Below, one piece after another: positions 22,901-34,148 of a DNA stretch of 39,139 nt. The notes under the pieces are model-generated. The model was given only the letters and a program-made list of their open reading frames with translations. It had not been told where the DNA came from and did not search any database. The stretch lies in NCBI RefSeq assembly GCF_001039355.2, contig NW_019775280.1:434729-473867 (forward strand). Direction: 5' to 3'. The stretch's first letter is position 1. Each line of letters opens with the position of its first letter. A program made the position numbers and the translations under genes. Source of the stretch: Lingula anatina. Lineage: Eukaryota; Brachiopoda; Lingulata; Lingulida; Lingulidae.

Positions 22901-25900
22901 ATCTATCTCAATACGGCATGTATTTGTACAGGTTATGGTACAGAGGGTGTTGGCTGCCAGGAACATTACCCACGCTAAAGGCGGCGCCATACTGTCCTCG
23001 TACCTGAAAATACTGCCTCTTTTCCTCATCTTAATACCTGGCATGATGTCCCGGGCACTGTTCCCTGGTGAGGATTTCTTCATTCTTTACGATGCTTCAA
23101 AACTGCTCGATGCTGACTGTATAGAAACCCAATTCCTTGCAAGTATCGGAAGAAGTTATTTGAAAAGGTTTACTGCTTCATATGAACGGGCGTGTGTACC
23201 TGAATGCTAGCATATTATTTTCCATTATGAGAACCAATTTGTATCTTGTTCAGTCTTTCTATTCAAAACGAGGTTTGCTAGTATGTCGACTTTTTTGTCG
23301 TACTGGGGTATATACGACGTAAGTTTACAAAGTCTGACTTGCTTTTTCGATGTAAATGACTTCGGGTCTGTAGAAATTTTCTGGGTCTGCCAGTTAAGAG
23401 AGAACAAAACTTTCTGTGATCCTGTTTGGTCTAAAATTTGTTTCAGTTTGTTGAAACCAGTATATGTGGTTCATATATATAACACAGGGACTGTTAACAA
23501 TACACGTTTTAATTTGTTTTTGCTTCAGACGAAGTAGCATGCGTAGATCCAGATGAATGTCTGAGATACTGTGGAAACCGAATTGGGTGCTCCAACATTG
23601 CCTACCCAAAACTGGTGCTAACCTTGCCGCCTACCGGTAAGTTAGAGCACTCCCGTAAAGCTAATAATTATATGTACTGGGATTTAATAATTTTGCTAAA
23701 GAACTACAAGTATGACCATTGCCTGTAAACAGTTTACTTTAGTTAGGTATACAAAGTGTTTATGGTGAACAACTATGGGCGGCCAAAAGGGCAAAAATTC
23801 ATGTCGTCGATTCAGTTATGTTTCGTCGATTCACTGCCTTCCCATCGATTCAGTTTCAAGTTTAAACGATCCTGGCATAAATTCAACATCTACTTTCGTC
23901 AATTCAACTGTCAAACATTTCTCATCTACGGTGTATTAAAACCAATGCTGTCACTATTTTCGTCAATCGTGTAACTAATCTCGTCGATCGTCAAACTGTT
24001 TTCGTCGATCGTGTAACTATTCTCATCGATCGTCTAATCTCGTCGATCGTGTAACTATTCTCATCGATCGTCTCATCGATCGATCGCCAGAGGGCGCTGC
24101 GGTAGCAACACGTGCTTCTGTCTGTCAATCACGCGGTAATTTTTAACTCGGCCAGCCATGGTCAGAGTTAAGCACAACTAGAAAATAATGTCCCTACAAC
24201 CGAATATCTTTTAATTATTAACAACTAAAATTGAAATTGTTGAGAAAATGTTCTTATTTCACTAGCAATCATTTTGTTGTCTGCCATTTTGATAGTCATG
24301 TGATAGGCCAATGTGCTACCGCAGCGCCCTCTGGCGATCGATCGATGAGACGATCGATGAGAATAGTTACACGATCGACGAGATAAGACGATCGATGAGA
24401 ATAGTTACACGATCGACGAGATTAGTTGGACGATCGACGAGATTAGACGATCGACGAGAATAGTTACACGATCAACGAAAATAGTGACAGCATTGGTTTT
24501 AATACACCGTAGATGAGAAATGTTTGACAGTTGAATTGACGAAAGTAGATGTTGAATTTATGACAGGATCGTTTAAACTTGAAACTGAATCGATGGGAAG
24601 GCAGTGAATCGACGAAACATAACTGAATCGACGACAGGATTTTTTGCCCTTTTGGCCGCCCATACACAACTAATTGGAAAACTGCAGTCATTATAGGAAA
24701 CACATAAAGCTTGTTTGTTTTTCTGTTCGTTTGTACCTCTGTTTGGTTATATTTTTCGCTCGGTCCACTTTTGCGTGAGACTACTATATTACCTCTCGTT
24801 ATGTCTAAATTAAACTTCTTTAAAAAAATCATTTCATGTTTTTTTCAAAGGTATGAAAGGGCTTCTATTGGCTGTAATGCTGTCCGCCATAATGAGTTCT
24901 TTGACGTCGGTGTTCAATAGTGCGAGCGCCCTCTTTACCATGGACCTGTGGAGGCGTTTACGACCTTTGGCTCATGAGAGAGAACTTTTGATAGTCGGAA
25001 GGTGAGAAAAGATCTGTAGAGTCGGAGATACAATTAGAACCAACAGATGTACACTGAAATATTTTAAATCTATTTTTTTCTAAAAATTTGGATAATTATT
25101 CTGGAATAAGCGTATTTCTTGACACCATTGCCCAAACGTTTTTTTTTATTCTAAATTCTACTCAGGGTGTTCATTGTTGTCCTGTGCGGTGTTAGTATAT
25201 TGTGGATACCTCTTGTCCAGTCTTCTCAAGGAGGGACCCTCTTCAACTACATACAGGCAGTGCAGGGATATCTGGGAACACCAATCAGCGCTCTGTTTCT
25301 CTTAGCGATATTTTGGAAGAGGATGACCGAAAAGGTAATTTAAGATTCTAATTTCATTGAGGGAAATGGAAATTTGAATCAGATTTTAGAGGGTTTGTTC
25401 TCAATATATTTAAAAAAGGTTATTTGGAAATTTCATAAAAAAGCGTTTTAAAATTACATGTAACTGTTACTATTGCATTTAATATATTGATTGAACACGG
25501 TACTGTGCATCACTTACCAATCAAACAAAAGAGAAATTCCGTGGTTCACTTATATCCACCAATGCCATACTAATATTCGTAGGGTGCCTTTTGTGGAATA
25601 CTATCTGGGCATATATGTGGCATTATACGGATGGCAATGGATTTCAGTCTGCCTGCCCCACAGTGCGGGGAGGAGGAGACAAGGCCCGCCATCTTATACA
25701 AAGTTCACTACACGTACTTTGGTATGATACTGATCATTATTACCACCGGGGTGACAGTGATTGTGAGCCTGGTGACACGTCCTGTCGACCAAAAAGAGGT
25801 AAACTTTATACATCTATAGTATTGAGAAAGAGCTAATGTACATCTGATTTGAGCACTTTGATGGAAAAAGGACAATTCACCACTTAGGCTGTTAGAATGG

Positions 25901-26854
25901 TGTTAGCTAATATTTATAGATAGTCAATTACAGTACATGTATGCAAAAGTACGCCACGTTGCCTTTTTCACATGCATTGAAAAATCAGTATATGCACATA
26001 TACATCAAAATAACCTGTTTATTTTTTAAGGAAGGTAAACGCAAAATATATTTCTTTCAAATTGAAATCCAAAATATGTGACCAACCGATTCTTGACTAC
26101 GGGCTAAATCTTATATTTAAAGCTTGCCGGCCTAACGTGGTGGACAAGAAAAGAAACGCCAGTTAAAAGACAAGTTCCGTCACCAGATCGCCAGCAGTAT
26201 GATACCGTTGCCTATGAAGCCAGGGACGCTGACGATAATGGTGACGTAACTTTACCCGAAATCAAGACAAGAGGAAAAATCTCAGGTTAATATGATTCTT
26301 TTTTATTATTGCATGATGACAATCACTTACTAATCTTGATTTATTTGTCGACAAGACGCTGAAATATAATAGTTGTTCTGGTGGTGAGGCGATGCGTAAG
26401 AGCATTTTTGATGTAATTTTTTTCAAAGTGGTAATGCATATTTTAAACGCATTTCAGCCCATTAATGACAAATGATAATGATATGTTGTTTGGTATTCCG
26501 TGCAGCCTAACTGTAATGGAAGACGACATTTAAAAAAGTTTCACCCCGTCAATAGTCGTCATTCCAATCCGCGTGTCATTTTACCATTTCATGATTTAAT
26601 ATACAGTAATCCTAGTAGGTGGCGACACTAACAAAGACAGCACGGAAGACGACAGCAGTGAGCAAAGTATAAGACAGCGCTGTCTACATTTGATATGTGG
26701 AGTCCCCAAAAATGACCACTCAGTCGAGGAACCTGTGGGCTCCGGTCCCAGCCAGAACGAACTAAATGAGCCTAGGAAACTCAGGATGCTGCTAAACATC
26801 AATGCAGGGGTTGCCTGCGTGGTGCTTGCGGTATTGTGGATAATATTCCGTTGA
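19757..26854 (+). CDS. SLC5-family sodium/solute cotransporter (SGLT-like), 14 exons, 669 aa
   Basis: Exons: 19757-19840, 20034-20105, 20324-20428, 20872-20931, 21310-21414, 21690-21876, 22191-22396, 22932-23067, 23529-23636, 24851-25001, 25166-25334, 25583-25798, 26123-26285 and 26607-26854. They give 2010 nt in one frame, the usual SGLT size. The family couples Na+ entry to uptake of sugars or inositol across the plasma membrane with 14 helices. Visible landmarks are [19 protein letters not shown] (from 54), [19 protein letters not shown] (Q273), the cysteine-rich loop ending [28 protein letters not shown] and the final C-terminal helix. The Na2-site residues Ala367, Ser370 and Ser371 are present. 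Features mix subfamilies: SNIGSEHF is inositol-transporter-like, while the DLWRRLRP and [13 protein letters not shown] segments resemble SGLT4/SGLT5. The substrate is therefore open. Intron 4 has a GC donor and intron 9 carries a foldback element. Confidence 0.95.
19849..19901. repeat. Compound (GT)n(GA)n microsatellite
   Basis: GT units run directly into GA units, starting nine bases after the first SLC5 donor site, so length changes could influence intron 1 splicing. Confidence 0.9.
20932..20937 (+). promoter_or_regulatory. Non-canonical GC splice donor (SLC5 intron 4)
   Basis: Exon 4 must end after GCA GCG GGG so that the protein reads YVAAG then VFTMPEY, as in the family. The intron begins GCAAGT, the classic GC-AG donor consensus, and ends in CAG at 21309. 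No GT in the neighbourhood keeps frame and homology. Confidence 0.8.
23776..24662. mobile_element. Foldback transposon with about 335-bp inverted arms
   Basis: The left arm (23776 to about 24107) and right arm (about 24315-24662) are inverted complements over their full length and flank a loop of about 207 bp. The ends read TGGGCGGCCAAAAGGGCAAA and its complement, with TA on both sides, consistent with a TA target duplication. Inner parts of the arms are made of short subrepeats of TCGTCGATCGTGTAACTATT. The two arms translate into near-identical meaningless peptides, showing that they diverged little, so the insertion is young or the arms convert each other. It carries no transposase and sits in SLC5 intron 9 between exons 23529-23636 and 24851-25001. 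Confidence 0.9.
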
Positions 26855-27379
26855 CATCACTTTTTAATTATTTTCCTTCAGCCGATTACTACCAGCTATT
26901 AATGCAGTGCCTTGTAGTAACTATATTGCGTTTGTCACATTGTACATAGAATACTGATGAAGAGTTGCGCACTTCGTTGACAGAAACGTAGTATATTTTG
27001 AAATGCCAAACCTCATCCTCATGTTAACGCTATCTTTGGCAAATTGATTGATTCCAAATCAAAAGACCATCAGATGTAATTAAACACGTTAATACAGCTT
27101 ACAACTGGCTCAGCAAAGAGAGCAATTAAAATGAGTAAATTTCGGGATTTGGAAGGTTTTACTATAAGCTTTTATACATAATCCAGAAGCTTTTGGATTT
27201 GACATATGTTCGTTAGACTTATGAATATATATTACAAAAGAGCACTTAATGGCCGATATAAGACTGGTGTAAAAAATTTAGAATAAATTCTTCATTAAAA
27301 GATTATCAGATTTAGTTTCATTCAAATTATTCTACATCCAATCTTAACTTCCAATCTTCTTCTCTGCAGTCGCCTTAAG
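26855..27379. other. Convergent 3' flank between SLC5 and the VWA gene
   Basis: Only 525 bp separate the stop codons of two genes transcribed toward each other, so their 3' untranslated regions are likely close or overlapping. AATAAA at 27282-27287 on the plus strand could end the SLC5 transcript. No clear AATAAA was found for the minus-strand gene. Confidence 0.5.
27282..27287 (+). terminator. Candidate polyadenylation signal of the SLC5 gene
   Basis: AATAAA about 430 bp past the SLC5 stop codon and within 100 bp of the opposing gene's stop codon. Confidence 0.4.
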
Positions 27380-30300
27380 TCACTCTTTTTGCTTTAAGTC
27401 TTTGACGTCATGGATCACTTCTCTTGCCTGCAAATAAAAAATATTATACCGATAGTTTCAATACATTTTCTTTGGAATAAATCATATTTTGCCACAAAGA
27501 TTGTTTTAGATGTACATGGTTAATAATTGACTAGATTTTATGGGGTACAGGTAAATTAATTTGATAAACAGAAGATGTGCGTTGTCATGTAGTCGTTTTA
27601 ATACATACCATCCAGTGCACAGTGGAAAAAATTCTCGCGGAAAATTCACGTTTTACTTATTTTCCTAGGGTAACCAACCTTTGACCCTCCTTCCTGTGAT
27701 TCGTCATAACTCTGTATTGTGGGGAAGTTTTAAATATTTCTTAACACGGGCGTTAGTGTTGGTTTTTTTAAAATTCTTCTGTGGATAAATGAAAAGTTTA
27801 TTTTTTATAATAAGAAGTGGCGTATGTAAGTAAAAAGTTTTAAATCGTACTTTCTGTCTCTTTAAAATGTGAAACCTAATCTGTACCTCCAATAATGATT
27901 TCCCACAAAAATAAAATACCTACCCAATAAAAGAACCTCGCTGCTCCAGCACTTTGGTCTCTCACTTCATCTATAGTTCCAACATAAACATTCAGTATTT
28001 CCTTCTCACAGAATTCTGCTTGTGTTATTGATACTTTGTTGATGTCGAGCTTCTTTGCCCTAAACAGCGTGCTATTTTGACCCGTCTTTCTTAGCAACGC
28101 CTGGACAAACGCCCAATCCTGATAATATAAACAATATCTTATTAACAGTTGCTTGAAAAAAGGAAAAAGGTCGCAAAAGCGTCTATTGAACATTAAACTT
28201 TATACTCCAAATGTTGGACAATGTTTTGAAAATTAATAAACAATAAAAACGTCTTTACTGCTCTAAGGCATAAGGTGTTCTTTCTAGAAGATTCACTAAC
28301 CTATCTCTGTTTTGCTTAACACATTGAAATGGATTCTTCGATCAACCTCTGGGACTGGTCAATTTTTTGTTAAATTCGTTTTTGCACATTTTTATTTTTT
28401 TAATATAAAGTCTAGATGTGTGGATTCGGTATAGAATATATTTTAGGAAGATCTTGACGAATAAACTGAAATTGAACAACACATAAAAAGTGACAGTTAA
28501 ATCTATCAATATTTTTTCTGTAGCCAAAAAAACAAACCAGAAGTCCAAATAATACAAAAACCAAATAATACGCAATAGCTAATGGTGCCCACAGTTTAAC
28601 TTCATAACGTGGGATGGCTCTTTGTCAATTTGTCCCTACCCTTAAGTCCTCAAAGTCTTCCCCAAGGAGCACATACGCAGCGGCCATAGTGTAATGGATG
28701 GCAACAGGTGGTCTTTGGTATTTGTGTAGCTCAGTGATAAGGCGGAAATTCATATCCAGCATCTTATGGCGTCTTTTCTTCTTTTTCTCACCAGCGAGAG
28801 CTTCTGCTTCTTCAATGTCCGGCCGAAGTCGGTTTTGTATATGCTCAGGTAAATCAACAACATCCTGAAGTAGCTGCCTGAGACGAATCTTATCTCTCGC
28901 TTTAATACTATCCCGGAACGCTGAAAACATACAAATTAAGTTTTCATTCTCGGAGATCAAAATCGTTGCTTAAATTTGTCAATAGATGCAGGAAATAAAA
29001 TGTTGCTTTTTAATGCTGTTGGCGTCAATATGAATGATAGTCATAACTCTTAATGTGCCTGTTTGCTAGCCTGTCGGTCTTTTCATCCATCTGTCTCTTG
29101 TCTGTCTCTCTTATATTGTCAGTTTTTCTGTCTGTCTGTCTGTTTGTCTTTATATTTGCTGTGGGTAAAACAGGGCGTGGGAACGGCAACTTACCTTTGT
29201 GATACTCAGAATATTCAAGTTCCTCTTTAGCTGCCTTAATCAATCCATTATCTGGAACGTTGTTCTCCTCTGCTTCATTGATGGCCTCTTTCAACATTTT
29301 CCTTTTGCGACCAGGTTTGTCCTCGCGTATGGCCTTTTTCAACTTTCTATAAATATCCTTATATTCTCCATATTTCATATCTGAATTTGAATAATATAAG
29401 TATATGGACCATAGGCATATAAACCGTATTTGGACCGTACAAATAGACATCAGCTGACATTGTCTCATAAGGTAGAAAGCAAGTCTGAAGACAGAAAGAT
29501 AAGCAGACAGACGAGCAGAATCTTTGCCAACAACAGAGGCAGAATATTATATTTACCATCAATGTGTTCTGAAATGTCTTCCAACTTTTCTTCTATTCCA
29601 GTCGGTCGGAAAAGCTGATGCTCCTCGGAGATGAAATCTAACGTGGTGGGGACCTCTCTGTCCAGAGACGCCCCATACGACACCAGATTACCCCATTTAT
29701 CGGCAGACGATTGAACGGTTTCATCTTGCTTCAGCATAGACAGACTGTGTTGGATGTACCAAAGCATGGGTTCGTTGTATTTGTCGATTTTATGTGTCCC
29801 TGCTCTGCTGATGTACTGTGCAATCATCTCTCTTTTGTCTTCTATTGATTGCAATCCCTTTTCGAGCGCGTCTTTTGAATCTGCATACCGCAAGGACGAA
29901 ATAAACTCCGCTGCTTGTAGAATGGCCGCCTTTGCCTGAAGCCGTGCTTCTTGCTGGGTGAATGTCACGAGGGCCGCTTCTTTGGACTGCTCCACGCTGT
30001 GTGGAAGTTCCTTATACGGTACTTGTAGTTTCTCCTTGATGAGGCCGGATTCACTTTGATAAGAAACGTTGATCTCGAGGACGTCTTTATTAGGCAAAGT
30101 CTTTGAATGGTCGTCCGGTAGGAGAAGGGTATACAACACGTGCTTGGATAGTTCTGCAGATATGGTGTGGATGAACTGTTCTGAGACTTGACGTGTGGTA
30201 AGACTCGGGGATGCTGCCAACTGGGGCATCTCTGTTCTGTCAAACACTACACCATTCAATGCTTGAGCGACGACTTTAACGTGTCTGGCCACCGCAGTCT

Positions 30301-31433
30301 GCTGAAGCAGGACCGTCTTCATCATGTTGAGCTCCAGTATGGTGTTTTCATCCATGAAATAGAAGGTCTCACTGCTGAAAGCTTGTCCCAGGTCGTACAT
30401 CAGCGTGGGCATGAATCCGCCTGTGCTGAAGGCAGCAATCTGGATGGTGTAGTCTTCCCCCAGACCGGATTCCTTTCCCATGGCGCTGAACCGATCTCTC
30501 AGCTCTGGGATCAGTTGCTGTGATGTGGTTATCCCGCAGTTGGCGCCTCCGTCCGTGAATAGCACGATTTTGTCATCAAAGCTGAAATTTTAGATAAAAC
30601 AGGTTTTTTTTTCAGATAGTGATTTGTCTGTTTTTATTCTATTTTATTAAATAACATGATGTCTGACTTGTTAAAATGGAACACACATACACACACACGC
30701 CTGATGTAGTTTAAACTTTAATTTTAGCCAAATATAATAATCATGTTTAAAATTAAATGTTGATTAATTCCAGTAAACAGTGCACAGTGTAGTTTTTGGT
30801 CATACTATGTTTCTCTTGGCTTTACCATCTCAAAGTCAGTCTTCGGTATTGTTCCAATGCCTCAAACAGACCGGCGCTAAGGTTAGTTAAACCCATCACG
30901 TGAATGTTCCTTATAGTTTCCTTAACCCCCTCCTTGACACAAAAGAAAAGGAAGAGGAAATTTTAAATCACTCAAGTTTAATAACTACAAATTGTATCCA
31001 GACACGATATTAAGGAATGAAATTATTTAAGGAAATATTCCTATATACAGATACATATATGTTACCTTGGCTTCACTGGCCATTCGCGTCAACCCTAGCG
31101 TCAGATGGGATTCGTTGCCAAAAACTACGACACCTAGATAGTCCACTTCATCCATGTAATCTACCAGAACTTGGGCGAACGTTTTCATTTTCTCTAGCTT
31201 GCTTATATTTTCCTTGCCGTAGTTTCCAAGCATGCTTCCACTGGCATCGATAACACACATGATTCGCATGGGTGGCCGACTTGTACTAAGCAAAGCATCC
31301 TGGACGCTTGTTTTTGCCTTTAATTCTAGTTGGACTCTTGTCTGAAACAAAAGTTACAGATGCAATGTTAACTATATTTCCATTTGACGTGAGATATAGC
31401 ACACGTTATTCAATGAGATGAAACATTGACACA

Positions 31434-31478
<45 letters not shown>

Positions 31479-34094
31479 CAATTGCAGATGATGTGAGCAA
31501 AGTTACTCAATTTACTATTATGTGCTTGTGAATCGTACTATCTGGATCGATCTTACTTTACTGGGCTTCTCGCTAAAGTGCTTTCAATGTAATCAGCTTC
31601 ATTTTCTGGCACGCTTCCTTGAGTAACTAGGAGATAATTGAGTACCCTTAGCAAAATGAAAAGTTTGAAGCAACAAGTTTGCAGGAGTTTGCCAAAAAAA
31701 AAAAAAAAAAACTTCTCATTTGGAGCCATATTGCAGCAAATTGGCGTCAACTTCGCAAGATGAAATTGCAGTTTGCAGCAATATTGTAACAAACTTGCTG
31801 CTTCTTTGCAGCCAATTTGAAGCAGACCTGATATTTCGATATTTCGTGTACCGTTAATTACCCCCGTGCCAGAAATTTAAGCCGCGTACACTCGCAATTT
31901 ACCGAGAATCCCAGCAGAGTTAGATCAATTCAGCTAGAGCAATCAGTTTATGGGAACACTCCCCTTTAGTTTGGTCCGACGTCTGAATTTATTGACCTAA
32001 TTCTTTCATCAAAGAACATTTATCATAACTATAAATCGTCAAAAGTAAACATTTTAGTCATCTTTATCTGATAACGCACCTTGTCATGTACACATATGCA
32101 ATGATGTGATATAAACAGTGGCTTGTTCACTTTATCAACGGCTTCTCTGGTTATTCTCACACTGCCAACATGAGCCAATACGTTACAGGCTCCCTGCCTT
32201 GCAAACAGATTCAGTTCATATTTGCCACATTCTGGCAGAGTTGCCCTCAGAATATAGTTGCCGTCTGGCTTCTTCTCAACCGCTAAGTTACTCCGCATAT
32301 CTTTGTTCTTCTTGTCGGTAATTTTGCTGCCATTGGTGAGCATACAAAACGTGTATTCTAAGGATCTGTCACCGCTGGCTCCACTGGTTTGAACCCAAAT
32401 GTCGGCTATTTCGTCCAAAGTTTTGATTTCGCCGGACTTGGGATACAGCAAATGAACGCCCACTTTTTCCGAATGTTGAGTTGGACCCAGACCCTTTTCT
32501 AGATGAAAAGGGAAAATAGACGCCTGCTCATCGGTCGAATCCTTATCGTTCCCTGCGCTTTCGATGTGATATTCAAATGTCTTTTTCCATACTCCGTGGT
32601 TCTCGGCCTCTATTTCAAGGATGTATTCACCACTCTGCGGCAACCTCAATTGAACACTGTCTTCTTTTCCTTCTGTCGTTGTCTTCAAATAACTCTGAAG
32701 AATGTCACTGTCAATTATGGTGCCTTCTTCGGTGTTGCTTTTTTCCATTCTCAGGAGACATCTAAGATTTGCTCCATGCTCGTTCTTGAATCGTAAAGTT
32801 AAGTTGCCGTCTGATGTTTTGATATATTTCCACTGATGGCCTTGAGAAATAGGATTAACACCTACGGAACTGGCTTCCTCCAACTTTGCCACATGTTTTG
32901 AGACATTCTTGAAAGGGGCGACCTGTAAGTTTTCGTTGTTGCACCTTAAAAGGTAGTTGCATACGTTCGTTTGCACCGCTCTGTTGCTGTTCCCTCGTTG
33001 TGCAAAAAGTTCCAAGGCATATTCACCTTTCTCGGGGACACGGACGGTATACACATCTTCATTTGCTTCCTTTTTGTGTTCAACAAAGTCTTGCAGAATT
33101 GCAGAATGAACTTGGTTTGACACTAAACGTGGTTGCACCATTTGAACGCCTGTTTCTGGTTTAGTTTTAAACCGGATTTCTATCTCGCCTGTATCTGCGT
33201 CAACGACCCCCCTCTTGTGTGTTTCTGCTGAAATACCAAGGTCGTTGGCGTGGAACCCCGGTCCAAAGTACCCATTCTGTGGTTTCAGTGGGTATGGCTG
33301 GTTATCAACAACGTTTTCCTTGGGCACTGGTTCAGAACATAGGATTCTGTAAATGGCAGCCCACCTGAAGAATGGGGATACCCCAATCTGTGCCGCAGAA
33401 ATTTCAAGTTTGAAATCGCCGACTGTTGTAAATCTCATGGGAATCACATATTGGTCGGTGTCTTGGCGTATTTCTGGTGCCACGAATCTATCCAAGGTCC
33501 CCGTGCCTCTGCTACAGCTGAATAGTTCATATTGGAACATTATGTTCTTGCTTTTGCCTTTTGGAATCGAAATCACCGCCTCTGCTTTTCCTTTTTCAGT
33601 TGTTATTCTACACTTCGATCCACGCTCTATGGATAGATTGAGATTGAAGAAGCAATTGCGAAGGTATGGCTGAGTGACAAATTCCTGGAACGATAATGGA
33701 GATGCAAGTAGCTGCCACGCCTGGCTGTCTTCTTCGGGTATATGCCGATAAATCATTGCCTCCGGGTCTGTGAAGAACCAGAAGTCGTTGATTTCAAACA
33801 CAACTTGTCCCTGGGACTGTTCACCCTTTTCGTTCTTCTTTTCGCCATCTTTTTCCACCAGTGTCCATTTTCCGGTATCAAATCCAGTCACTGCTTGGGT
33901 TCCCCAACGTATGTGCACAAATCTCCAGTCGTGATGATGGCTGTCGTTCCTATTGTCTACATATACGGCATTCCAAGATCCGTTTACTTCATTAGGATCC
34001 ATGTCGTCCCCTACCGTGTAGTTTGCAGCCTTTGAATACCCCTTTATAGTGACGCATGGGATATTACACTTCCTGTAATAACATAAAACATATT

Positions 34095-34148
<54 letters not shown>

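Noticed and set aside
23756-24832. Two similar open frames (about 70 residues shared) on opposite strands
   Set aside because: They are the two arms of the foldback element read in the same relative frame, not a duplicated gene.
28342-28575. Hydrophobic open frame that might be a small membrane protein
   Set aside because: It lies in an intron of the KY/VWA gene, is very AT-rich and has no supporting motif or splice signal.
31066-31341. VWA exon as the start of a separate gene
   Set aside because: No ATG precedes the domain in frame, a good acceptor (TTTCAG) begins the exon, and the phase matches the donor at 32080, so joining to the KY/hillarin part is simpler.
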